A DNA stretch of 32,872 nt from Corallococcus carmarthensis (lineage in GTDB: Bacteria > Myxococcota > Myxococcia > Myxococcales > Myxococcaceae). Below the pieces are notes generated by a model. It was not told where the DNA came from. It did not search any database and saw only the letters and a list, made by a program, of their open reading frames with translations. Below are positions 8,266 through 16,281 of this stretch, piece after piece. Position numbers and translations under genes: made by a program. Where the stretch lies: positions 1 through 32,872 of the forward strand of contig NZ_RAWE01000100.1 of NCBI RefSeq assembly GCF_003611695.1, read 5' to 3'. The first letter of the stretch is position 1; every line of letters begins with the position of its first letter.

Positions 8266-10554
8266 TCAGTCCGAGTAGGCCGGGAGGTCGGCCAGTCGAA
8301 TCTGCAGCTTCGTCACCTCGCCCGGACGGATGGGAGCGGACAACAGCTTGCTCGTTCCGCCAGGGTCCTGCGGGTCCACCACGCGCAGACGGTAGGTGCC
8401 CACGGGGAGTGGGAACTTCGTCAGCGGGGACGTCCCCAACTGCGTGGCGCCGTCGAACACCGCTGCGTTCTTCGGCACCGTGTAGAGCGTCAGCCAACCC
8501 AGGCCCGCCTTCGCCGCGCCCTTCGCGGTGGTGGTGTCGAGCACCTCCGGGTTCTCCGCCTGCGTGACGGTGGTGACGGGCTCCGGGGGCCGCACCGAGG
8601 GCTCGGGCTTCGCGGGGCGCGGGTCCACCTTCGCCACCGTAGGCTTTTCCGTCGTGGCGGCCGGAGCGCTGGGGGCCGGCTTCGGCTTGCGGCCACCCTT
8701 GCCCGCGGGCGTCTTCTTCGGGTCGACGGGCGTCGCGTCCACCACGGGTTCGGGCGGGAGCGGGGGCGGCGTCTCCACTTCCGGAGCCTTCTCCGGCTCG
8801 GGGGTGGTCTTCTGGGCGAATCCTGGCGGAGGACCGGAGGGCTTCGGCGGCCACTGTCCGTTCGCGGCGGGGTCCACGGGAGGGGCCGGATCCAGCTCCG
8901 CTTTCACCCACTGCTTCACGGAGTCAACCGCGGGCATGAACACGCGGCGCACGGGCGCGAGCGTCAACAGGTAGCCCACGCCGCCCAGGATGAGGAGCAG
9001 GAACAACCGCATGCCCCAGCCGGAGCCCTCACGGGCGGGCTTCGCCACGGGGGGCGCCTCAGCGACCTCTTCCTCAGCCTGCTGGGAGGGCCGCGCGGAG
9101 TTCCGCGCCGGACGGGCCCGGAAGCGCTGCGTCTGGAGATCGCTGGGCGGATCCATCAGCCCATCGTCCTGGGGCGCACCGCGGGCCTCGGCGGGTTCGG
9201 GCCGCGCGATGGGACGCGCCCGCGAGGGACGCACGGCATCCGCGGGAGGACGGATCACCCGGGGAATGGGCGCCGCGTCGGAGGCCGCAGGCCGCGCCGC
9301 TCGCGGCGTCACCGTCGGCGTGTTGACGCGCGAGGCGCGGGCTTCGGCGGGTTCCGTGGCGGGACGCGGTGTCGCACGCGGGGCGGGCGTCGCGGATTCG
9401 GCCGCGGGGCGGCGGACGGGCGTGGGCTTGAAGGACGCGGCGACATCCGGCGGCGGGGCATCCGCGTGCGGTGACTTCACCTGCGCGGTGGCCGCGGCGG
9501 CGGCTTGATCCGTGCCCTCCTCCGCCTGGAGCGCACCGGCGGCCTCGCTGACGCGGGCGTCCTCGGCGCGGCTGGCCAGCTCCAGGAGGGTGCGCGTCTT
9601 CTGGCGCTTCTCCTCGAAGAGCTCGCCCATGACGGCGGTCATCTGGTCTTCATCGAACAGCTCGGCGCCCAGCGTGGCCTCGATGGCGCGCGCCATCTCC
9701 CGGCAGGTGCCGAAGCGCTGGGCGGCATCGCGCGACAGCGACTTGAGCACCACCGCTTCCATGGCCTCTGGCACGGCCGGGTTGAGCGAGCGCGGCGCGG
9801 GGATCTCCCCGTCCACGATCTGCATCATCACGGCCGCCTCGCCCGGCGCGTTGAACAGGCGCTGTCCGGCCAGCAGCTCGTGGAGCATCACGCCCGTGGA
9901 GAACTGGTCGCTGCGGCCATCCAGGTCCCGGTTGCGCACCTGCTCCGGGGACATGTACCCGCTGGTCCCCTTCACGGTGCCCACCTGCGTGCGGCCCAGC
10001 TTGCCGCGCGCCTTGGCGATGCCGAAGTCGATCACCTTCACGACGCCGTCGTAGGTGAGCATCACGTTCTTCGGGGACACGTCGCGGTGCACCACCGCCA
10101 CGGGGCGGCCCGACGGATCCATGAAGTGGTGGGCGTAGTGCAGGCCCAGGCACGTGTCGCGGATCACGCGCGCGGTAAAGCCCAGCGGCAGCGCGTACTT
10201 GCGCCGCTCCGCCATCTTCACCACCTGCTCCAGGTTCTGGCCGGGCAGGAACTCCATGGCGAGGTACAGCTCACCGTCCTCCTCGCCCAGGTCGAACACC
10301 TGTCCGATGTTCGCGTGCGAGAAGGCCGCGGTGATGCGCGCCTCGTCGAGGAACATCTTGACGAACTGGTCGTCCTTCTTGATGTCGGGGAGGATCTGCT
10401 TCACCGCCACGAACTTGCGAAAGCCACCGGGGCCGGAGGTGAACGCGAGGAACAGCTCCGCCATCCCTCCCATCGAGAGTCGAGTGAGAATCTCGTACTT
10501 TCCGATGCGCCTCCCCCGGTCGGGATCTTCTCCGGCGCCACCCTGGGTGCTCAT
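8266..10554 (-). CDS. Membrane-anchored Ser/Thr protein kinase with C-terminal PEGA-like domain
   Basis: 762 residues from ATG 10554. Kinase domain about 18-290: Lys52 in VAVK, Glu71 of helix C, HRD at 156-158 within VHRDVSPKN, DFG at 176-178 and GTSGYMSPEQ in the activation segment. The glycine loop is altered: SMGGMAE replaces the usual GxGGMGE, so its first glycine is Ser. A Pro/Ala-rich linker of about 200 residues follows, then one membrane helix at about 512-533 (MRLFLLLILGGVGYLLTL). After a second Pro-rich linker, the last 80 residues (from GLGWLTLYTVP, with PLPVGTYRLRV) resemble a PEGA domain, likely outside the cytoplasm. It would phosphorylate Ser/Thr in response to an envelope signal; substrate unknown. 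Earlier starts exist (ATG 10578), but the ATG before STQGG best fits the domain start. All catalytic residues are present, so it should be active. Confidence 0.88.
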   Translation of the reverse strand: MSTQGGAGEDPDRGRRIGKYEILTRLSMGGMAELFLAFTSGPGGFRKFVAVKQILPDIKKDDQFVKMFLDEARITAAFSHANIGQVFDLGEEDGELYLAMEFLPGQNLEQVVKMAERRKYALPLGFTARVIRDTCLGLHYAHHFMDPSGRPVAVVHRDVSPKNVMLTYDGVVKVIDFGIAKARGKLGRTQVGTVKGTSGYMSPEQVRNRDLDGRSDQFSTGVMLHELLAGQRLFNAPGEAAVMMQIVDGEIPAPRSLNPAVPEAMEAVVLKSLSRDAAQRFGTCREMARAIEATLGAELFDEDQMTAVMGELFEEKRQKTRTLLELASRAEDARVSEAAGALQAEEGTDQAAAAATAQVKSPHADAPPPDVAASFKPTPVRRPAAESATPAPRATPRPATEPAEARASRVNTPTVTPRAARPAASDAAPIPRVIRPPADAVRPSRARPIARPEPAEARGAPQDDGLMDPPSDLQTQRFRARPARNSARPSQQAEEEVAEAPPVAKPAREGSGWGMRLFLLLILGGVGYLLTLAPVRRVFMPAVDSVKQWVKAELDPAPPVDPAANGQWPPKPSGPPPGFAQKTTPEPEKAPEVETPPPLPPEPVVDATPVDPKKTPAGKGGRKPKPAPSAPAATTEKPTVAKVDPRPAKPEPSVRPPEPVTTVTQAENPEVLDTTTAKGAAKAGLGWLTLYTVPKNAAVFDGATQLGTSPLTKFPLPVGTYRLRVVDPQDPGGTSKLLSAPIRPGEVTKLQIRLADLPAYSD

Positions 10555-10648
10555 GGCGGGGCGGATGTTACCCGCCATGCCTCCCCAGGTCGATGATCGT
10601 CTTTCCAGACATGCCGCCCACCTGCGCCAGGAGCCCTGGGAAAGCGGT

Positions 10649-11437
10649 TTAGGCGCCGAACCGCTGGCGCCGCACGCCGAGCATCCATCCCTCAAGCGCG
10701 GCCACGGCCGGCGGTTGTGGCTCCAGAGGCAACACGGAGGCCGCATCCGCCGCGTCGAGCACGGCGAAGGCGCGCGTCACCTCCCGTTGCCACTGCTCGC
10801 TGAGCGCATCGGTCAGCTCGATGCGCTCACCGCGCTGCTTGCGCTCCACCAGTTCGCCGGCTTCGACAAAGCCATACGGTTCCAGCAGGACGGTGACGTC
10901 CGTCTCCACCTCGCCCGTGCGCAGCGCATGCGTTCCGGTGAGCGTGGTGCGCAGCACGTACAGCAACTTCTTCACGGAGCGGAATCCGCTCTTCTCCCAC
11001 TCGCGGAACTGCCCCTGCGCGAAGCCGCGGTAGTGCCGGTGGATGCGCCGCGACAACACGGCCCGCACCCGAGGCCGCAACGTCTCCAGCTCCGGCAGGG
11101 CCCGCACGGTGATGGCCCCCAGCACCCGCTCGATGTAGTTGCCGTTGCCCTGGAGGATACCCAGCAGCACGGGCTGCAGCTCGTTGGACGAGTAGTCCAC
11201 CTCCACGCCCTCCAGCACCTCCAGCCGTTCCGCCGGAACGTGCCGGGGCTGGAGGCCGAGGAGCGCGGCGGTGGGCGCGATGTGGATGGCCTTGAGGTCC
11301 AGGTCGCTGTCATGCGACGGGAAGCCGTACGCATGCGCGCCGGACAGCGAGATGACCAGGTGCTCGCGCTTGAGGGACTCATCGTCCATCACGCGGTCCG
11401 CCATCCGCTCCTGATGTTCCGTCACCCTGCCCTTCAT
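10649..11437 (-). CDS. RlaP/COG3541-type nucleotidyltransferase (short form)
   Basis: 262 residues. Residues 32-50 read SGAHAYGFPSHDSDLDLKA: G-[AS]-H-x-[YW]-G followed by D-x-D-x-D is the active-site signature of polymerase-beta-fold nucleotidyltransferases. The H-x-Y-G form with LVISLSGAHAYG is typical of the predicted nucleotidyltransferases called COG3541/RlaP, some of which are linked to RNA repair. The rest is helical, with no further motif. The start ATG 11437 has a perfect AAGGAGGGA ribosome site inside the end of the preceding gene, and the stop of that gene overlaps it as ATGA, so the pair is translationally coupled. No RNA ligase, kinase/phosphatase or cyclase gene of RNA repair is adjacent. 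The nucleotide transferred and the target are unknown. Confidence 0.8.
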   Translation of the reverse strand: MKGRVTEHQERMADRVMDDESLKREHLVISLSGAHAYGFPSHDSDLDLKAIHIAPTAALLGLQPRHVPAERLEVLEGVEVDYSSNELQPVLLGILQGNGNYIERVLGAITVRALPELETLRPRVRAVLSRRIHRHYRGFAQGQFREWEKSGFRSVKKLLYVLRTTLTGTHALRTGEVETDVTVLLEPYGFVEAGELVERKQRGERIELTDALSEQWQREVTRAFAVLDAADAASVLPLEPQPPAVAALEGWMLGVRRQRFGA

Positions 11438-12723
11438 TCCGTCCCTCCTTCCAGTGCCGGGGCCTCCGGCGCATCACGGCCCAGCGGTCCGGGCGTCTTC
11501 AAGACCCAGCGCCGAGCCACTTCATCTCCCACCCGCCGCAACAGCCGGTCCGCGCGGGCGTAGTCCGGATGCTCCGGCAGCCGGCTCTCCCGGTGCGCGG
11601 CCTCCAGCTCCGGCGCCATCGCCTCGGCGTCGCTCAGCACGTCCTCCAGTGGCACCTGTCCGCCCTTGATGTCGAGCAGCCGCGCCTTCAACGCCCCGCT
11701 CGCCTCGAACGTGGGCGCCCCGTCACGCAGCCAGCCCGTCGCCAGCGCCACCAGCCGCAGCAGGTTGTAGGCGTTCTTCGGCCGCAGCTCCCGTGCGGAC
11801 GGAGGACGCTGACCGCCACCGCGCGCGTACGCCGTGAGCGCCGCGAAGTCGTTCGCAGCGAGCAGTCCCTGGTCCCAGAGCGAGCGGTAGAGCTGCTTGA
11901 CGTACGTCTTCGCCGCGAGCACCGCGTCCTCGGGCGTGGGCGCGGCGCGGGGCGACACGGCGGCCAGGCGCCGGGCCACCTCATCCAGGTCCGGCGTGGG
12001 CTCCTCGCACAGCCACGCGAGGAGCAGATCGCGGTGCTCGGCCAGCCGCTGGCTGCGGGTGAGCTTGTCGAGCTGGCTCATCGCGTAGCGCCCGAAGCTG
12101 CCGAAGATGGCCTTGGAGACAAACGCCTCGCGCGCCTCCAGCACCCACGTGCCCAGCTCGTCCACCGGCGTCGCGCCTGGGACGAAGAGCGTCTCCAGCG
12201 TGTTCGGATCCGCGCGCAGCGCCTGCTCCACCGTCTTGCGGACCTCCCAGTACGTGGTGCTCCCATCCGCGCTCACCAGGTCCTGCGGCGGCTGCCCCAG
12301 GCCCAGCGTCCACGGCAGGGGCAGCGCGAAGACACCGCGCACGTCCACGTCGGAGCGCTCGTCCGCGAGCCCCCAGGCATGACTGCCCACGCGCGTCTCC
12401 AGCACCACGCACGGCCGCAATGCACCCCAGGCGGCCTCGCGCCGCTGGGCGAACTGCACCTGGCCCACGCGCCGGGGTACCAGTTCATCGCGCGCGAACC
12501 ACACCTCGCCCACGCCGACGATCTGCACGTCGAAGCCGCCGTCATGCGCGCGCACCACCCGGCCCACCACGCCCTGCGGGATGCGGCGCCCCGCGGACGC
12601 CACGCGCTCCACGCGCGTCGTGACCTCGGTGCCATGCGGCAGGGGCACCGACAGCCGGTCGATCTGCTCCAGCCCCCGGACCCGAGCCGTGGGGGAGGAA
12701 GAGGTATCTCGGATGTCACTCAT
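11434..12723 (-). CDS. RlaP/COG3541-type nucleotidyltransferase with extra N-terminal domain
   Basis: 429 residues. Residues about 17-90 (PHGTEVTTRVERV, QGVVGRVVRAHDGGFDVQIVGVGEVWFARDELVPR) look like a small beta barrel, SH3-like, of a sort often used to bind nucleic acid or protein. The nucleotidyltransferase core starts at about 104, with GSHAWG at 113-118 and SDVDVR at 124-129, the metal-binding acidic pair. A long helical C-terminal region (KTYVKQLYRSLW, RPKNAYNLLRLVALATGWL) may bind the acceptor. Its start ATG 12723 has GGAGGG four to five bases upstream. It shares the same catalytic fold as the gene that follows but is much longer, so the two may be a divergent pair acting as a heteromer, or act on different substrates. 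Function unknown; family assignment good. Confidence 0.8.
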   Translation of the reverse strand: MSDIRDTSSSPTARVRGLEQIDRLSVPLPHGTEVTTRVERVASAGRRIPQGVVGRVVRAHDGGFDVQIVGVGEVWFARDELVPRRVGQVQFAQRREAAWGALRPCVVLETRVGSHAWGLADERSDVDVRGVFALPLPWTLGLGQPPQDLVSADGSTTYWEVRKTVEQALRADPNTLETLFVPGATPVDELGTWVLEAREAFVSKAIFGSFGRYAMSQLDKLTRSQRLAEHRDLLLAWLCEEPTPDLDEVARRLAAVSPRAAPTPEDAVLAAKTYVKQLYRSLWDQGLLAANDFAALTAYARGGGQRPPSARELRPKNAYNLLRLVALATGWLRDGAPTFEASGALKARLLDIKGGQVPLEDVLSDAEAMAPELEAAHRESRLPEHPDYARADRLLRRVGDEVARRWVLKTPGPLGRDAPEAPALEGGTE

Positions 12724-12801
12724 CGGTCCCTCCTGGATGGGATGGTGGGCAACGGTGGACGCAGTGAAGCACGCGAGCCTGACCCGGCACGGCGCTTCCC
12801 G

Positions 12802-13827
12802 TCAGCGTGCGATGCGCCGCACGACGTCGGGCGCGATAGGCCGCGAGGGCCACAGCCCTTCCACTTCGGACGCCAGGGGAAGCGCCGCCACCGCCCCCAG
12901 CTTCGTCACCACCCGCGCCCCCACGCCCGCGGCGAAGGTCATCAGCGAGATCAGGTCCTCGCGCGTCGCCCCCTCCAACGAACGCGCGTCGCCATAGCCA
13001 CGAACCAATCCGCTCAACATCGCGGACACGAAGCCGTCACCGGCGCCCGTCGTGTCCACCACCGTCACCTGCGGAGCGGGAACGGAGAGGACCTCGCCCT
13101 GCCAGAGGAACACCGCACCGCGCGGGCCCAGCGTCACCACGGGCAGCCGCACGCCCTGCGCGGCCAGGACATGCAGGGCCGCCTCGGGTGAGTGCTCGCC
13201 GGTCGCGAAGTGGATCTCCTCCTCGGACAGCTTCACCACCGTGCACAGCGGGAGCATGCGGCCCAGGAGGACCCGCAGCTCCTCGGGCCGCTCCCACACG
13301 TGCAGCCTCAGGTTCGGATCACAGCTCACCAGCATCCCGGCGTCACGGGCCAGGGTGAGCATGCGCACCATGGCTTCACGCGCCTCGGGAAGGAGCAGGG
13401 AGTTGGAGCCGCAGTGCAGCGCCTTCGCACGCCGCACGAAGTCGCCGTCCACGTCGGAGTCATCCAGCAGGAACTCCGCCGAACGCGTCCGGAAGTACGT
13501 GAAGCTGCGCTCGCCATGCGCGTCCAGCGAGACGAACAGCAGGCCCGTGCGAGCGTGGTCCACCTGGCGCAGGCGGCTCACGTCCACACCGTCCGCCGCC
13601 AGCCGGTCCCGCAGGAAGTGGCCGAACTCGTCCGAGCCCACCACGCCCACCATCGCCGAGCGAAGACCCAGCCGCGCCAGTCCCACGGACACGTTGGCCG
13701 GTGAGCCGCCCGGTGACGGCTTCCAGGCCTCCACGTCCCGCACGCGCGTGGCGCCGCCCGCCACGGGAAGGAAGTCCACCAGCGTCTCGCCGACACACAC
13801 CACGTCCAGCGGTCCGGCCTCGTGCAT
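12802..13827 (-). CDS. PfkB-family carbohydrate kinase (fructokinase-like)
   Basis: 341 residues from ATG 13827 (GGGGGAA upstream; the open frame extends further but without family similarity). The N-terminus DVVCVGETLVDFLP and the GGSPANVSVGLARLG block at 40-54 form the first PfkB signature. DTTGAGDGF at 258-266 is the second, with Asp264 as catalytic base and the anion-hole glycines intact. Such enzymes phosphorylate a sugar hydroxyl with ATP in the cytoplasm. The GETLVDF and GGSPANVAV-like signature most resembles fructokinases, but 2-keto-3-deoxygluconate or other sugars are possible. It lies 32 bases after recO and 78 bases before the nucleotidyltransferase pair. No sugar transporter or regulator is nearby, so the pathway is not shown by context. 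Confidence 0.87.
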   Translation of the reverse strand: MHEAGPLDVVCVGETLVDFLPVAGGATRVRDVEAWKPSPGGSPANVSVGLARLGLRSAMVGVVGSDEFGHFLRDRLAADGVDVSRLRQVDHARTGLLFVSLDAHGERSFTYFRTRSAEFLLDDSDVDGDFVRRAKALHCGSNSLLLPEAREAMVRMLTLARDAGMLVSCDPNLRLHVWERPEELRVLLGRMLPLCTVVKLSEEEIHFATGEHSPEAALHVLAAQGVRLPVVTLGPRGAVFLWQGEVLSVPAPQVTVVDTTGAGDGFVSAMLSGLVRGYGDARSLEGATREDLISLMTFAAGVGARVVTKLGAVAALPLASEVEGLWPSRPIAPDVVRRIAR

Positions 13828-13859
13828 GACACTTCCCCCAGGAGACCGCGCGCTGCCCG

Positions 13860-14594
13860 TCAGTCCAGGCCCACCTGCGCCATGAAGTCCACGCTCTTGA
13901 GCTTGCGGCCCAGGTGGTGCGCGATGAAGACGTTGAGCAGTCCGCGAGCCCGCGCGCGAAGATCCGCGGGCAGCGGCGTGCGCGCGCCTTCCTGGAGCGA
14001 GCGCAGACCGGACAGCAGCGCCACCGGCACCGCCACGGAGTCCCGCGCACGTCCGCCACACGGCTCGCACACCGCGCCACCGTGGCCCTGATCGAACCGG
14101 GGCCGCTCACCGGGCAGACCGCCGCACAGCGAGCAGGAGTCGAAGCGCGGCATCAAGCCCGCCTGCGCCAGCGCCGCCAGCTCGAACGCGAGCAACGACG
14201 TGGGCCCGGCCTCCTTCGCGTCCAGCCGGTGCAGGTAGCCCTCCACCAGCTCGAACAGCTCCGGGTGCGGTTCGTGTTCGCGCGTGAGCTCGCGGCACAG
14301 CTCCACCGCGTACAGCGCCCGGGCGATGAGCGACAGGTCCTCGCGCGCCGCATAGAAGCCCGTGACGATGTCCGCCGAGTCCAGCCGCACCGTGCTGCCG
14401 CGCGTCTCCACCAGTTGCACGCGCAGCCGCATGAACGGCTCCAGCGCTCCCGCGAACCGGCGCTTGCTCTTGCGCGCGCCCGCGGCGAACGCGGTCAGCT
14501 TGCCGTGCTCGCGCGTGAGCAGCGTCACCATCCGGTCGGACTCACCATAGTCGACCGTGGACAGCACGAACGCGTCGTCGGCGTACCGCTCCAT
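13860..14594 (-). CDS. recO: DNA repair protein RecO
   Basis: 244 residues, the usual length. The N-terminal OB-fold begins MERYADDAFVLSTVDYGESDRMVTLL and continues to about residue 80, with the conserved TREHGKLTAFAAGARKSKRRFAG segment. The helical C-terminal domain carries a zinc site, C154-x2-C157 and C176-x2-C179. RecO loads RecA onto SSB-coated single-stranded DNA together with RecR and anneals complementary strands. The gene follows the RodZ-like gene by 9 bases and precedes the sugar kinase by 32, so it appears to be internal in an operon led by envelope/motility genes. This is not the classical era-recO arrangement. Confidence 0.95.
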   Translation of the reverse strand: MERYADDAFVLSTVDYGESDRMVTLLTREHGKLTAFAAGARKSKRRFAGALEPFMRLRVQLVETRGSTVRLDSADIVTGFYAAREDLSLIARALYAVELCRELTREHEPHPELFELVEGYLHRLDAKEAGPTSLLAFELAALAQAGLMPRFDSCSLCGGLPGERPRFDQGHGGAVCEPCGGRARDSVAVPVALLSGLRSLQEGARTPLPADLRARARGLLNVFIAHHLGRKLKSVDFMAQVGLD

Positions 14595-14603
14595 GACCCC
14601 TCT

Positions 14604-14990
14604 TCAACGTCCCGTGGGGGGCGGAAGTTTCCCGGACAGCACCAGGAACAAGACCGCGCCCAGGAGCAGGACCGCCAGCACCACGGCCAGGATGACGTAC
14701 GCCCGCTTGCGCCGCTCCTTCTCGAGCTGCACCGGCGAAGGCGCGGGCACCGCCCGGTCCACCTCCTCGTAGCGCAGCGCTGCTTCCTCTGGAGACAGGC
14801 CGATGACCTGCGCGTACGCGCGGATGTAGTTCAGCACGAATACGCGCTCGGGCAGCCGCTCCACCTGCCCCGCCTCCAGCGCCGCGACGAGGCTGGGGGG
14901 AATCTTCGTCTCCCGGGAGACGTCCTCGCGCGACAGGCCGCGAAGCTCGCGCTGCTGGCTGAGATATTTGCCGAAGTCGACGTGGTCCAC
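14604..14990 (-). CDS. Short RodZ-like protein: HTH domain plus one membrane helix
   Basis: 128 residues. Residues about 5-65 form a helix-turn-helix of the XRE/RodZ type (FGKYLSQQRELRGLSREDVSRETKIPPS, then ERVFVLNYIRAYAQVIGL). A basic juxtamembrane stretch KERRKR (91-96) follows, then one helix (98-119) and only about nine outer residues (KLPPPTGR). The order HTH-basic-TM is that of RodZ, the MreB-binding shape protein, in which the HTH binds MreB. The periplasmic domain of full RodZ (over 300 residues) is missing. It may be a reduced MreB-associated protein or a membrane-bound regulator. It sits between tgl and recO with 21- and 9-base gaps. The stop is clean, so this looks like a natural short form rather than a broken gene. 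Confidence 0.75.
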   Translation of the reverse strand: MDHVDFGKYLSQQRELRGLSREDVSRETKIPPSLVAALEAGQVERLPERVFVLNYIRAYAQVIGLSPEEAALRYEEVDRAVPAPSPVQLEKERRKRAYVILAVVLAVLLLGAVLFLVLSGKLPPPTGR

Positions 14991-15011
14991 GGTCTTTCGG
15001 GGCCCCCGCGG

Positions 15012-15770
15012 CTAGAGGTGGTCCAGCAGTGAGCGGCAATCGTCCTTGAGCACCTGCTCGTTGGGCTGGGCCTTGGACTCGCAGCCCGCGAACGCCTTCT
15101 TCGCCTCGTCCACCCGCCCGAGCTTCGCCTGGCACACGCCTTCGCGCTGGTAGGCCTCCGCCACGTCCGGGCACTTCTCACGGTAGTGCTCGAACTGGCG
15201 GCACGCCTCCTCCGTCTTTCCCGTCTCGTCGTAGATGATGCCCAGGTTCTTGTAGCCCAGGCAGAACTCCGGGTTGGTGGTGATGGCCGCCTTGATGTTC
15301 TGCAGCGCGTTCACCGTGTCGCCCTTCTTGTAGAGCGCCCAGCCCAGGTTCCCCTGCGCGGAGTAGCCGTAGCGGTACTGCATGTCGTTGAGCGACTCCT
15401 CGTACAGCTTGATGGCGTCGTCGTACCGGCCCTGATCCAGGCGCAGGTTGCCCAGGTTGGTGCGCGCGTCGGAGAAGGACGGCCGCAACTTCAGCGCCTG
15501 CTCGTAGTGGGACGACGCATCGTCGAGCCGCCGGAAGGACAGGTGCAGCAGCAGGCCCACCGCGTTGTGGGCCTCCGGGTTCTCCGGATTCTGCTCCAGC
15601 GCCTTCTGGTACTCCGCGAGCGCGTCCTGCACGTGGCCGTGCTGCTGGGCCTGCACGCCCAGGTCGTAGTGGATCTCCGAGCTCCGGCGCTCCTTCTCCG
15701 TGGGGACGTGCGCGCAGCCCGCGAATGCGAGCGCGAACGTGAGGAAACAGGAGGAAGTGATGCGGGACAT
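15012..15770 (-). CDS. tgl: Tgl-like TPR lipoprotein, type IV pilus secretin assembly factor
   Basis: 252 residues, the length I recall for Myxococcus xanthus Tgl. The signal MSRITSSCFLTFALAFAGC ends with lipobox FAGC, lipidated Cys19. The mature part, from HYDLGVQAQQHG to AEAKKAF-like repeats, consists of six TPR units of about 34 residues: starts near 33, 67, 102, 137, 172 and 206. Tgl is an outer-membrane lipoprotein required for assembly of the PilQ secretin through which the type IV pilus passes, and in M. xanthus it can be passed between cells by contact. The same fold is found in PilF/PilW pilotins, a possible alternative name. The start ATG 15770 was chosen because only it gives a signal peptide; the upstream open frame is a different reading. 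The neighbouring protein of unknown function (15794-16258) ends 23 bases upstream. Confidence 0.86.
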   Translation of the reverse strand: MSRITSSCFLTFALAFAGCAHVPTEKERRSSEIHYDLGVQAQQHGHVQDALAEYQKALEQNPENPEAHNAVGLLLHLSFRRLDDASSHYEQALKLRPSFSDARTNLGNLRLDQGRYDDAIKLYEESLNDMQYRYGYSAQGNLGWALYKKGDTVNALQNIKAAITTNPEFCLGYKNLGIIYDETGKTEEACRQFEHYREKCPDVAEAYQREGVCQAKLGRVDEAKKAFAGCESKAQPNEQVLKDDCRSLLDHL

Positions 15771-15793
15771 GGGTGCCAATCCGGGGTGGAGGT

Positions 15794-16258
15794 TCAGAAC
15801 GCGGCCAGGAAGCGGCCCAGGGTGGTGGCGACGTTGCGCTTCTCTTCGGCGCGGGCCTTCACGGCGGGCACGAGCGTGGGCTCCCGGAAGAACACGGGCA
15901 GCGTCTTGAGCCACTCGTCCTGCTGCGCGGGGGACGCGGCACGCCAGTTCGCGTTGTCCATCATGAAGCCCAGCGACTCCACGAACGCGAGTGCGTCGTC
16001 CTCGTCCTCGCGCAGTTCGTCCGCGGACTGGATGCGCCGGCCGGACACGTACACCGCGCAGTCCCCCGCCTCCACGAGGTACAGGTACACGAAGACGCCC
16101 GCGCCCTGCCCGCCCCGCAGCCCCACCACGAAGGCCTGCGCGGGCCCGGCCTGCTTGCCGGGAATGGCCACGTGCGGCGTGTTGAGGGACAGGTGCATCG
16201 CGAGCACCTGGTCGCGATTCGCGGGGAGGCCCCGGTAGCGCTCGTCGATGGTGAACAC
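15794..16258 (-). CDS. Conserved-looking protein of unknown function upstream of tgl
   Basis: 154 residues from GTG 16258, preceded by GGGAG with five bases between; an in-frame GTG at 16276 (160 residues) is possible but lacks a ribosome site. No signal peptide or membrane helix is evident, so it is probably cytoplasmic. The first half (VFTIDERYRGLPANRDQ, then AQAFVVGLRGGQGAGVFVYLYLVEAG) is strand-rich and the second half (from about 80) is helical and charged. I do not recognise a family. It sits 23 bases before both tgl and the end of the secreted protein upstream, so co-transcription with tgl suggests an envelope or motility-related role; that is inference only. Confidence 0.65.
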   Translation of the reverse strand: MFTIDERYRGLPANRDQVLAMHLSLNTPHVAIPGKQAGPAQAFVVGLRGGQGAGVFVYLYLVEAGDCAVYVSGRRIQSADELREDEDDALAFVESLGFMMDNANWRAASPAQQDEWLKTLPVFFREPTLVPAVKARAEEKRNVATTLGRFLAAF

Positions 16259-16281
16259 CGTCGTCTCCCTTCCCACGCACC

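Noticed and set aside
12802-14070. N-terminal 81-residue extension of the sugar kinase
   Set aside because: It overlaps recO in another frame, lacks similarity to PfkB proteins, and the ATG at 13827 has a suitable ribosome site.
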